In this document: in pieces, positions 1 to 7,500 of the stretch
How positions within the stretch are numbered: the stretch's first letter is position 1
How the letters are laid out: every line of letters begins with the position of its first letter
Source of the DNA: JANQLU01 sp964434955
GTDB taxonomy: Bacteria > Planctomycetota > Planctomycetia > Pirellulales > Pirellulaceae
Length of the DNA: 16,692 bases
Assembly: GCA_964434955.1 (NCBI GenBank)
Contig: CAYSXI010000116.1
Coordinates: forward strand, 1 to 16,692
Reading direction: 5' to 3'
Notes under the pieces: model-generated
What the model saw: only the letters and a program-made list of their open reading frames with translations
Databases searched by the model: none
What the model was told of the DNA's origin: nothing
Made by a program: the position numbers and the translations under genes

Positions 1-1891
1 ACGAGTAGCCGGCGAAAATGCAAGTCACTCCGGCTTTCTCGTTAGCCGGGATGGCCATCAGCAAATTCAAATGCTTGGCTGTGGCCGGGGCATCCCTCTG
101 CACCGAAAGTAGCTGGATCGTGGTTGCCGGATCGGGGACCATTTGATCCTTCCCTTTGATTTTTTGCTTGACCTGTTTGACTTTCTGGTTCGTTGACATC
201 TCGATTCGAATCGAATTCGGGTATTTTGCCTTTCGATTGATTTGGATTTTGGTGGTCGCGATTCCAGGGAAAAGCGGAACGCTGACTGGATTCTGCGGCT
301 TCAACGTAAAAGGGGGCGGCGATGACATCCCGATCGACATCTGCGAACGCATCCAGGAGGCGCTACGGTTTCCCACCGGCTTGTTCGCTTGTTTTGCGAC
401 AACCGACCACCGTCTACCTGTCGTCTGATCAATACAAGTTCCGACAATTCGCACGGCCGCCACTGAGAATTTCTTAGACGCAGAAATCGCCGCGAAGCTG
501 GAGTCTTGTCCTGCTGAAATCACGTTTGGTTCCAGGCGAATCGAATCACCTGGTGGTTCCATTGCCAATTGAATTGGCCCCGCATATCCGTTGCGTTGAA
601 CTTTGATGGCCATTCGAGCCGGGGCGCCCGGATAAAGTTTGAAATGATCTTGCTCCACGGTGAGTTCGGGAATTCCTTTTCCGGGGCAGCCGACATAAAT
701 CCGGTAAACGAAAGATTCACCTCCCCGCCCCAACAAGTCACTGATTCTCAATCGGATGGACTTCGTGTTCTTGGGAACATTGGCTTGGAACCGGGCGTCG
801 ACGGTTCCATTGGAATCGTCATTCTGAGCGAGCACCTTTGCCATTTCGTTAACCAACGTGACGGTGGAATCCAATGGCGAGTTGATCGCGGCGGCTTCCA
901 CTCGAACAAATAGTCGGTCCGATTTGGGCAGGATAAACTCGTCGACCTCGCCCGGCTTCGAAATGCAACCATGGATGCAAAACGGAAATGACTTGGGTTG
1001 CAGATCGATACTATTTTCCTCGAGGCAGTTCTCAATCGTCGAGTTCGCGGACTCAAATCGCGTACCTGAAAACGGAGATTTGGAACTGATTTTTATCGGC
1101 CAACCGAATGCCTGCGTTGCGTTGGATTCCAGCCCGTTTCCAATCAATTTTGGGCCGCTTTTATCCATCTTGATTTGATCCGCAAAACTGAATTCGCCTG
1201 CTTTGACGCGGAAAACGCTGTTGCCGGGTGCTTTGCGAATTTGATCATTGAGCTCAAGCAAGTAATTGCCCGCTTCGCTGAACTCAAAGAAGAGGCGCGA
1301 GTCTCCCATCAGTTCTTGACGGGGCTGAGCGTAGGCAACCTGACGCCCCTTGGCATTTCTCAATCGTAGTTCCGGTCTCATTTGCGAATTCAAGCGCCGA
1401 GACTCGACTTCCATCCAAACCTTTTGTCCGGCCTTCGCGACGATCAAAAATTTCGCCTGTTGTTGTCCGGAAAGCACGCCGGAAATCGAAATCGGTCCGT
1501 TTTCCAAATCCAACCGTTGAGGGCTACCGGGCTTGTAAACTTGATTGGGAATGGCGTCCACGGCAATCGGAAAAAATCCGGAAACCGCTTCGGCTCCGAC
1601 GAGGCGAAGCGTGTTAATCCCCGACTCATTTGCCGAAATGTCCGTTATGCGAACTTTCAAAAGGCGACCGCTGGCGGGCTTCTCCAGGACGGTGATTTTT
1701 GCAGAAAATGAGGCTAGAACGTCGCGGACTTGTTGGAGATTTTGCCCCTGAATTGTGACGACGTTGTCCGCGTCCGTGGAAAGGGCCGGTGGCGTGACCG
1801 AGGTTATCTGGATTTGGGCGTTTGCGAGATTTACAAATCCCAGAAACACCCAACTAACGACGAAGATCCAACAGTTGATTCTTGGGAGCAT
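1..1891 (-). CDS. Exported IPT/TIG- and PPC-type beta-domain protein, C-terminus beyond left edge
   Basis: I translated this frame by hand: 630 codons run without a stop from an ATG at 1891 to the left edge, so the gene is partial at its 3' end. Residues 1-25 form a signal peptide (hydrophobic core followed by NLANA, likely cut before QIQ), which implies export. Residues 27-112 resemble an IPT/TIG-like Ig fold (ITSVTPP start, TIQGQNL). Residues 135-230 and 306-401 look like two pre-peptidase C-terminal (PPC) beta domains, each with an ISGxL or CISKPGE entry strand, a central PELRL or DSTVTLVN segment, and a YLLEL or YRIYVG exit strand. Such proteins are common in planctomycetes and are thought to act at the cell surface; no catalytic domain is visible in the part present. 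There is no good Shine-Dalgarno site. The start lies only 10 nt after a terminator that ends the upstream TPR gene. Domain assignment is from pattern only; the missing C-terminus could carry another domain. Confidence 0.85.
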   Translation of the reverse strand, partial: MLPRINCWIFVVSWVFLGFVNLANAQIQITSVTPPALSTDADNVVTIQGQNLQQVRDVLASFSAKITVLEKPASGRLLKVRITDISANESGINTLRLVGAEAVSGFFPIAVDAIPNQVYKPGSPQRLDLENGPISISGVLSGQQQAKFLIVAKAGQKVWMEVESRRLNSQMRPELRLRNAKGRQVAYAQPRQELMGDSRLFFEFSEAGNYLLELNDQIRKAPGNSVFRVKAGEFSFADQIKMDKSGPKLIGNGLESNATQAFGWPIKISSKSPFSGTRFESANSTIENCLEENSIDLQPKSFPFCIHGCISKPGEVDEFILPKSDRLFVRVEAAAINSPLDSTVTLVNEMAKVLAQNDDSNGTVDARFQANVPKNTKSIRLRISDLLGRGGESFVYRIYVGCPGKGIPELTVEQDHFKLYPGAPARMAIKVQRNGYAGPIQLAMEPPGDSIRLEPNVISAGQDSSFAAISASKKFSVAAVRIVGTCIDQTTGRRWSVVAKQANKPVGNRSASWMRSQMSIGMSSPPPFTLKPQNPVSVPLFPGIATTKIQINRKAKYPNSIRIEMSTNQKVKQVKQKIKGKDQMVPDPATTIQLLSVQRDAPATAKHLNLLMAIPANEKAGVTCIFAGYS

Positions 1892-1901
1892 GTTTACCAA
1901 C

Positions 1902-1930
1902 AAAAAAAGCACCGCCAAAAAGACGGTGCT
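1902..1930 (-). terminator. Rho-independent terminator after the TPR gene
   Basis: Read on the minus strand, AGCACCG (1930-1924) pairs perfectly with CGGTGCT (1914-1908) around a 9-nt loop. The last T of the 3' arm begins a run of seven T (1908-1902). This is a textbook intrinsic terminator, 46 nt past the stop codon of the TPR gene at 1977. It sits just upstream of the ATG of the next gene at 1891. Confidence 0.88.
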
Positions 1931-1959
1931 ATTATGAATGGTCCTCTACGAAAATCCAA
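1931..1959 (-). promoter_or_regulatory. Candidate promoter overlapping the terminator, for the PPC/IPT gene
   Basis: On the minus strand TTGGAT (1959-1954) is followed after exactly 17 bp by CATAAT (1936-1931). The -10 box matches TATAAT in 5 of 6 positions; the -35 box matches only 3 of 6. A start about 7 nt downstream would fall near 1924, at the end of the 5' arm of the terminator stem. Such a transcript would lack the 5' arm and could not fold the terminator. This is inferred from sequence only. Confidence 0.4.
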
Positions 1960-1976
1960 TCAGTTGCCACTGGCGA

Positions 1977-2723
1977 CTACTTCTTGAATGGATTTTCTTT
2001 CTTCTTGGCGAACGGATTATCTTTCCTGTCGTCCGTCTTTTTCTCGACCTTTTCAGGAGCCGCCTTGGCCTCGGTTTTTTTAGCAGCCGTGTTGACCGGC
2101 TTGGTTGAATCGACTTTCAAACGATCCTTTTTGCCAAAAACATCTTTCGGCTCAGCTTTTTTGTCTCGCAGAGCAACTTTTTGCTTGGGCTTCAGGCCGG
2201 GAAACGGCGAAGTCGGATCATTGAGTTTGCTGGAGTCAACCAGATTTGGGTTTCCCTGTCCCAGTTCCGCTGAGCCGATTTCGAGTGAATCGAAAGGCGA
2301 GCCGGTCTTGGCATTCATTTTGCGAATCTGCATCTTTTTCAACTTGGCAAGTTGCGATGCTCGCACGACTTCCAGTTGCAATCGCATTTTCCCCTGCACA
2401 CGCTCGAGCGAGTCATTGATTTCTGACCGCAAGTTCGGACGAGCATGTTCCAATGCCGCACCCTTTTCAAAATCCGCCTTGGCTTTTTCTTTTTGAACGA
2501 GGCCTACGTTGGCGAGACCACGAAAATAAAACACGCGGGGATCGTCGGTGCCCAGCTTCTCGACGCGATCAAAGAAACCAACCGCGTTATCAAAATTTCC
2601 GGCAAAATATTCATGAACTCCTTTGCCGAAAAATTTGTTTGCTTCGGTGTTCTGAGCGGTGGCCAACGAAGCCGAAATTCCAACACATACAACGATCAAT
2701 ACAACGTACGATAGACGTAACAT
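1977..2723 (-). CDS. Exported TPR-repeat protein with charged Lys-rich tail
   Basis: This encodes a 248-residue protein. The frame is open further upstream to 2903, but the ATG at 2723 begins a clear signal peptide (MLRLS, hydrophobic core, cut near ATAQ/NTEA), and an AGGA lies about 10 nt before it, so I take this start. Residues 25-95 read as about two tetratricopeptide repeats (GVHEYFAGNFDNAVGFFDRV, then a YFRGLANVGL helix pair), a fold that binds other proteins. Residues 120-248 are low complexity, rich in Lys, Asp and Pro, and end in a doubled NPFAKKK/NPFKK motif. The protein is probably periplasmic or envelope-associated; its partner is unknown. The gene lies 301 bp downstream of the DUF1571 gene and is closed by a strong terminator at 1930-1902, so it may be the last gene of its unit. 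The TPR call is fairly safe; the specific role is not known. Confidence 0.85.
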   Translation of the reverse strand: MLRLSYVVLIVVCVGISASLATAQNTEANKFFGKGVHEYFAGNFDNAVGFFDRVEKLGTDDPRVFYFRGLANVGLVQKEKAKADFEKGAALEHARPNLRSEINDSLERVQGKMRLQLEVVRASQLAKLKKMQIRKMNAKTGSPFDSLEIGSAELGQGNPNLVDSSKLNDPTSPFPGLKPKQKVALRDKKAEPKDVFGKKDRLKVDSTKPVNTAAKKTEAKAAPEKVEKKTDDRKDNPFAKKKENPFKK

Positions 2724-2842
2724 CTGCAGTATTCCTAACTGTCTGAACGGGACCAACTGACGCTTGCGATGGAAATGATTTCGCTGGAAGGAGATTGAAC
2801 GCCCGACGATTCGGCGCCAATCGATTGATCCTATAAACCCCC

Positions 2843-2866
2843 GGGCTGCTTTGAGGATGGCAGCCC
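2843..2866. repeat. Inverted repeat, 7-bp arms, in the TPR leader region
   Basis: GGGCTGC (2843-2849) and GCAGCCC (2860-2866) are perfect inverted arms around a 10-nt loop. On the minus strand the hairpin is followed by GGGGGTTTATAGG, with no proper T-run, so it is a poor terminator. It could be a leader hairpin of the TPR transcript, about 120 nt upstream of the start, or a weak end signal for the DUF1571 transcript. Confidence 0.5.
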
Positions 2867-3008
2867 AGTTGATAAGCTTACCCCCGCCGCATTCGCTCTG
2901 CAACTAGCGAAAAATGAGAACCAATTGAGGTGAAAATAGTCTCCCCAACTGTATCGATCATGAGGGTTAGTTCACGTTCGACGCCTTGGTTTTACGGTCC
3001 CCAAGCAA

Positions 3009-3024
3009 GCCCGCCATCGCGGGA
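3009..3024 (-). terminator. Weak hairpin directly after the DUF1571 stop
   Basis: CCCGC (3010-3014) and GCGGG (3019-3023) form a 5-bp GC-only stem with a 4-nt loop, starting one base past the TAG stop at 3025. The following minus-strand bases (CTTGCTTGGGG) are not a real T-tract, so termination would be weak or factor-dependent. It could equally be a small 3'-end stabilising stem. Confidence 0.25.
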
Positions 3025-3948
3025 CTAATAGTTAGAATATTCGTAGTCGGGGTTGGCAGGGTCGAATTCGATGTCTTTGAAACCGCAATTCGTTTTCAAG
3101 TCGTTGTAGAAATAAGATTCCAGCAATGGCGGCTCGTCACCGTCTTTTTCCGGCCAAAGGTAAGCTGCATAACCAACCGGCATGTTGAGCTCGTCGTCGA
3201 TGTAAACTTTGGCCAAGTGAAATTCCAATCCCTGTTTCTTCTCGGGATGTTTTAGCACGATCAACGTCGCGGAATGTCCATTGAATTCAATGTTCCGGTC
3301 GATGGTCACTTCGACACCGGGGACCTCCCGATTGGCCTCCGCTTTCTCAACCATCCGAGCGACCAGGTTGCGCAATCCAATTTCGGTAATCGGGTAGCGA
3401 TTGTTGATCATGGCGATTCGGCCTTTGGGATCCAGTTTCACCGCAGGTGCATGTTTCAACAGACCACCGCCGTGACCAATAATCTTGCTGCCATATTTTC
3501 CATCGACATAAATGGCTTCTTGTTCGGCCAATCGTTGAGGTTTGATGAACCGAAGATAAACCGAGAACTTCTGGTCGGGTTTCGGGTTCCGGATTTTACA
3601 ACTGATAAACTCTTCGTCCAGCAACTTGCCGTCGACGCGTTCTCTTTTGACAATCGTCGCGCTGTAGTCGTTGACATTTTCGTCGATGTGTTTCAGGCCC
3701 TCTTTCGCGATCATCAGGATCGGATCCATCCGGTTTTCGGCTTCTTCGAGGGGATGGTCCAGAATGATGTCGGTGATCGAGTTTTTGCGTTCCGCCGAAT
3801 CGTTGTCCGTCTTCTTGATCTTCGGGCCCTTCGCTTGGCCGTCATCGACATCGGGAAGCATCGCGTAATAAGCGATGACTGAACCGGTAATCAAAATAAA
3901 CGTAAGTGCCAGGGCAACGATCAGGCAACTTTTCCACGATTTCAGCAT
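3025..3948 (-). CDS. DUF1571-family membrane-anchored protein
   Basis: This is a 307-residue protein starting at ATG 3948. Residues 9-29 form a single hydrophobic segment with no evident cleavage site, so it is probably a signal anchor that places the rest in the periplasm. A charged linker (30-75) leads into a domain of about 220 residues. Its features include YSATIVKRERVDGKL, FSVYLRFIKPQRLAEQEAIY, an LDPKGRIAM...NRYPITEIG block, and a final segment with YIDDELNMPVGYAAYLWP. These match the planctomycete DUF1571 family, whose biochemical role is not established. Its beta-rich pattern recalls outer-membrane lipoprotein-sorting proteins (LolA/LolB-like), but that resemblance is only suggestive. 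The gene follows the small tex-linked gene by 135 bp and precedes the TPR gene by 301 bp, all on the same strand, so shared transcription is possible but not shown. Confidence 0.85.
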   Translation of the reverse strand: MLKSWKSCLIVALALTFILITGSVIAYYAMLPDVDDGQAKGPKIKKTDNDSAERKNSITDIILDHPLEEAENRMDPILMIAKEGLKHIDENVNDYSATIVKRERVDGKLLDEEFISCKIRNPKPDQKFSVYLRFIKPQRLAEQEAIYVDGKYGSKIIGHGGGLLKHAPAVKLDPKGRIAMINNRYPITEIGLRNLVARMVEKAEANREVPGVEVTIDRNIEFNGHSATLIVLKHPEKKQGLEFHLAKVYIDDELNMPVGYAAYLWPEKDGDEPPLLESYFYNDLKTNCGFKDIEFDPANPDYEYSNY

Positions 3949-4083
3949 GCGATCATCTCAAGTTGAAATTGCTTTGATTCCGGACACGGCATTGGCTGAA
4001 TGATTGACTCGCGAATCCCGGCGATTGCTGGACGAGCTCGACAAGGGTTGTCGGATCGGCAATTCGTTTGTGTGTCCGAAATT

Positions 4084-4569
4084 TCAAACGGCGGCAAAGC
4101 GTTCCGCATATTGTAAGACCCAGCTATCGATCTTTTCTTCCAGGGAATTGATCGAAGCATCCTGGATATCTTCGTGATAATTCTTCGCAAGGACTTCCTT
4201 GTTATGGATGGTCCCTTTGACTGCGATATCGACGATATTGTACTCGCCTCGTGGCCGAACCGTGATTTCGAGGCGGCTGTAAAAGGAGCCCCCCCGTCCG
4301 GTCGACTTCTCCGTCGTCAAATCATCCCGAAAAAGAGCGCCGCCCCACCCCCGGTCACCGTAAAGCGTCTCAAACGTGAAGCCCGGAAAGTGTTCCGGAA
4401 GTTTTTTCAGCGAAGACTCGATGTGCTCGGACAACTTCAGGCGAAAATCATTGTGTCGCTGCCGTAGTTCCTGCTCCGAAAGTTGTTGCTTCTTTTGCTG
4501 GCTGTCTTCGGCCTGAGCTTTTCGTTGTCCACGAGAGATCGCGTTTTTTAGTTGCTCGTCGAATTCCAC
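4084..4569 (-). CDS. Small uncharacterised protein downstream of tex
   Basis: This encodes 161 residues from a GTG at 4569. The motif GAGG lies about 9 nt upstream, which supports this start. I do not recognise a named family. Residues 1-50 are strongly hydrophilic and helical-looking, rich in Gln, Lys and Glu (GQRKAQAEDSQQKKQQ), and may form a coiled coil. Residues 60-135 look like a mixed alpha/beta domain with a glycine-rich turn (GDRGWGGALF), a strand with RLEITVRPRGEYN, and VDIAVKGTIHNKEV. The last 20 residues form an amphipathic helix. There is no signal peptide or membrane segment, so it is likely cytoplasmic. It begins only 13 bp after the tex stop, which makes co-transcription with tex very likely and hints at an RNA- or translation-related role. 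That hint is inference. Confidence 0.8.
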   Translation of the reverse strand: MEFDEQLKNAISRGQRKAQAEDSQQKKQQLSEQELRQRHNDFRLKLSEHIESSLKKLPEHFPGFTFETLYGDRGWGGALFRDDLTTEKSTGRGGSFYSRLEITVRPRGEYNIVDIAVKGTIHNKEVLAKNYHEDIQDASINSLEEKIDSWVLQYAERFAAV

Positions 4570-4582
4570 GGAATTGCCTCAA

Positions 4583-7500
4583 TCACTTTTCGTCTGACTC
4601 GTCATCTTTCAGTTTATAGAACTGGGCCAAGTCCGAAAATGATCGCATCGGCTCTTCACCTTCCACCATGCCCTTGGTGATCGGCTTGGGAGGTGCTTTG
4701 GGACGCTTGGGACGATCAACACGCTTTGAATACTCAGAACGCTTGCCGCCCTTTGCCCCGTCATTGCGACGACGTTGGCCTCGACCTTTGGGGCCATCGG
4801 ATCGCTGTCCACCTGATTTTGGACGACCTCGGCTCGGTTTCCCCGAATCTGGGCGAATCGCCGTAAGTGAGACCCGCCTCCGATCCAGGTCAACTTCGTT
4901 GACCCAAACGTTGAGGATGTCACCGATCGAGAAAAAGCGATAGGGGTCCCGAACAAATTTGCGGGACAGTTGGCTGATATGAATCAGGCTACTTTCGCCC
5001 AGGCCAATGTCGACGAAGACGCCAAAATCAACAACATTGAGAACCTGGGCCTTAAGCTGCATGCCGGCTTTCAGGTCTTCCAGTTTGATGATACCCCGGC
5101 GGAAAATTGGCTTGGGTAAGTCAAATCGAGGGTCGCGACCGGGTCGCATCAGAGAAAAGATCAAATCCTTGATCAATAGCTCTCCGACGTTTAGTTCTTT
5201 TGCCAACTCCGCGGTATTCAATGCTTTGAGTTTGTCACGCAATTCTCGATTGCGTGCCGCAACTTCCGGGTCAACTCGGTTCCGGTCGTCACCGGATGCG
5301 TCGTCATTTTTATTGCCGCCCTCCGAACCAGCCTCCAACGCAGGGGTTGGCTCTGGACTTGCCGTTCCGGATTCCGGCAACTCGACCGATGTCGTTTCCG
5401 CGACAGGTTCTTGCTCGGCAATCTCCGTCACTGGCTCCGGGACGGTTTCGGCCGATGCTTCCGCGCCAGTCGTTTCTGCTGCAGGCGAACCATTAACCGC
5501 GCTTTCCGCCGGCGGGTTTCCGCCTTCCGCCGGCGGGTTTCCGCCTTCCGCCGGCGCGCTTCCGCCATCCGTGGGTGCGCTTCCGCCATCTGCGGGTGCG
5601 CTTCCGCCATCTGCGGGTGCGCTGTCGGTTACCGTGTCGCCAAGGTTCGATTCTCCATTGGTTTTCGCCGAGTCGTCGACAGATGATTCGAGCGACTCCG
5701 CTTGAGGCTGGCCTTCGACCGCTGCCTTTTCGGCTTCGGTATCGTTGGCAGGCTTTGGCTGGGGAACAAAGGATGGTGTTCTGCGAATCTGCAAGTCGTC
5801 GACGCCAAAGCCAACCTTGTCCAGAATTTTGGATACCAGTTCATAACTCTCCGGATGGATGGAAGAACCATCCAGCAATTGGTCGCCTCCATAGACCCGC
5901 AAGAAACCAGCTGATTGCACAAATGTGGCGTCACCAAAGCCGGAGATGTTTTTCAACTCCTGCCGGTTTTTGAAGGGGCCGTTTTCCTGTCGATACTCTA
6001 CCAGGCGTCTTGCAGTCAGTTGGCCAAGACCCGAGATGTAACGCAAAAGCGAGGGACTTGCCGTGTTGACGTCGACACCCACAAAGTTAACGCAGCCTTC
6101 GACCGACTCGTCGAGGGCTTGCGATAAATGTTTCGCTTTTACGTCGTGCTGGTAAAGCCCCACACCCAGGTTCGCGGGATTGACTTTGACCAACTCGGAA
6201 AGCGGATCAAGCAATCGACGTCCAATGGATATGGCACTGCGAACGACCGGTTCACTGTTCGCCAATTCTTCTCGTCCCGTGTCGCTTGTTGAGTAGACAC
6301 TTGTTCCTGCTTCATTCACGATGACGAAACGAAGGTTACCACTCGAGAAATGCTCCTGGATGATGTCCGAAATCAGTTGCTCGGTCGCGCGGCAGCCCGT
6401 GCCGTTCCCGATCGCAATCAAATCGACGCCATGGTCGTTGATCAACTTCACAAGCAGCTCCTTGCCGGCTGCCAGTTTTTGTTGATTGCCCACAATGTGA
6501 AAGCGATCATTCGCAATCAATTGCCCGAACTGATCCAGGATCGCAACATGACATCCACTACGAAAACCGGGATCAATCGCCATCAATTTATTGGCTCGAA
6601 CCGGCGGCTGGAGCAAAAGCATCCGCAAATTTCGCTCAAAGACTTGCAACGCATGTTGTTCGGCATTTTCCGTTAACTCGCGTCGAATTTCCCGCTCAAT
6701 TGCCGGAATGATCAAGCGATTGAGCGAATCCGTTGCACATTTCTCCAAGAAAGTTTGAAAGGGATGGTCCGCAGGAACGAGCAATTCGTTGACGGTTTGC
6801 TTGGTCTTTTCCGAATCACGTTCGATGCGAACGCGAATCTTTTTCGCCCGCTCACCTCGATTGATCGCCAGTACTCGATGGGGTGGAATCTTCTTGAGGT
6901 TTTCTGAGAAGGAAAAATAGTCCTGGAACTGCGTGTCTTCTTTGGTTTTCTTCTTCTTCTTCTTCTTCTTCTTGGGTTTTTTCGCGGGCTTTTCCGCAGT
7001 CGTAGCCGTCTCTTCTTTGGCCGGTTCCGATTTCGGTCCAGCTGACGACTCTTGGACGGTTTGTTCCTCGGCGACGGTTTCCGATTCCGAGTCGTTCGAA
7101 CCCTCCGCCGCCGGCAAACTCACCGGTTCGTTGCTTTCCGAAGTCTCGGCTTCGGGCGAATCGGTCGCAGCCGCGCTCGACACGGGAACTTCGACTTGGG
7201 ATTCCGACTCACCGGTTTCCGGGGCAGACGCTTCCGAGTTGGCTGGTTCATTCACCTCTTGAGCCGCTGCATCGGAGGCATTCGTATTTTCGCCAGCGGG
7301 CTCCTGCTTCTCGTCCGACTCCGTTTGATTTGTTTCGGTTGGTTGCGATTCGACCGGTTCCGCCGAACCTGTTGGCTCTTTTGCGGATTCCGAGTCGCTT
7401 TCCGATTCCTGCTGACTCAAGTTTGCCGAGGTATTTGAAGCATCATTGGCTTGCTCGTTTTCGACTTTCGACGTCACAAGCTTTCCGGATTCCCAGAGAA

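Larger units (their letters stand above)
2724..3024. other. Intergenic region upstream of the TPR gene
   Basis: These 301 bp lie between the DUF1571 stop and the TPR start. They hold one good inverted repeat (2843-2866) and a weak hairpin beside the DUF1571 stop (3010-3023). I see no convincing coding potential: the upstream extension of the TPR frame (2903-2724) would put 60 residues without a signal ahead of the real signal peptide. No clear -35/-10 pair was found. Confidence 0.6.

Noticed and set aside
1882..2496. A 204-codon plus-strand open frame across the TPR gene
   Set aside because: It is antisense to the TPR protein, which has a signal peptide and recognisable repeats. The frame has low-complexity Phe/Ser-rich composition expected from reverse reading of Lys-rich codons.
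2724..2903. N-terminal extension of the TPR protein to a start at 2903
   Set aside because: It would bury the signal peptide 60 residues inside the protein. The ATG at 2723 has an AGGA site and begins the signal peptide.
3274..3882. A 202-codon plus-strand open frame
   Set aside because: It lies wholly antisense to the DUF1571 gene, shows no domain, and is explained by codon bias of the minus-strand gene.
3981..4078. Distant inverted repeat CGGACAC/GTGTCCG between the small tex-linked gene and the DUF1571 gene
   Set aside because: Seven-base arms 84 bp apart in a 135-bp gap can arise by chance, and nothing else supports a structure.
5007..5705. A 232-codon plus-strand open frame with repeats such as SAGGFPP
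   Set aside because: It is the reverse reading of the repeat-bearing insert of tex. The repeat periodicity comes from the 21-bp DNA repeat, not from a separate gene.
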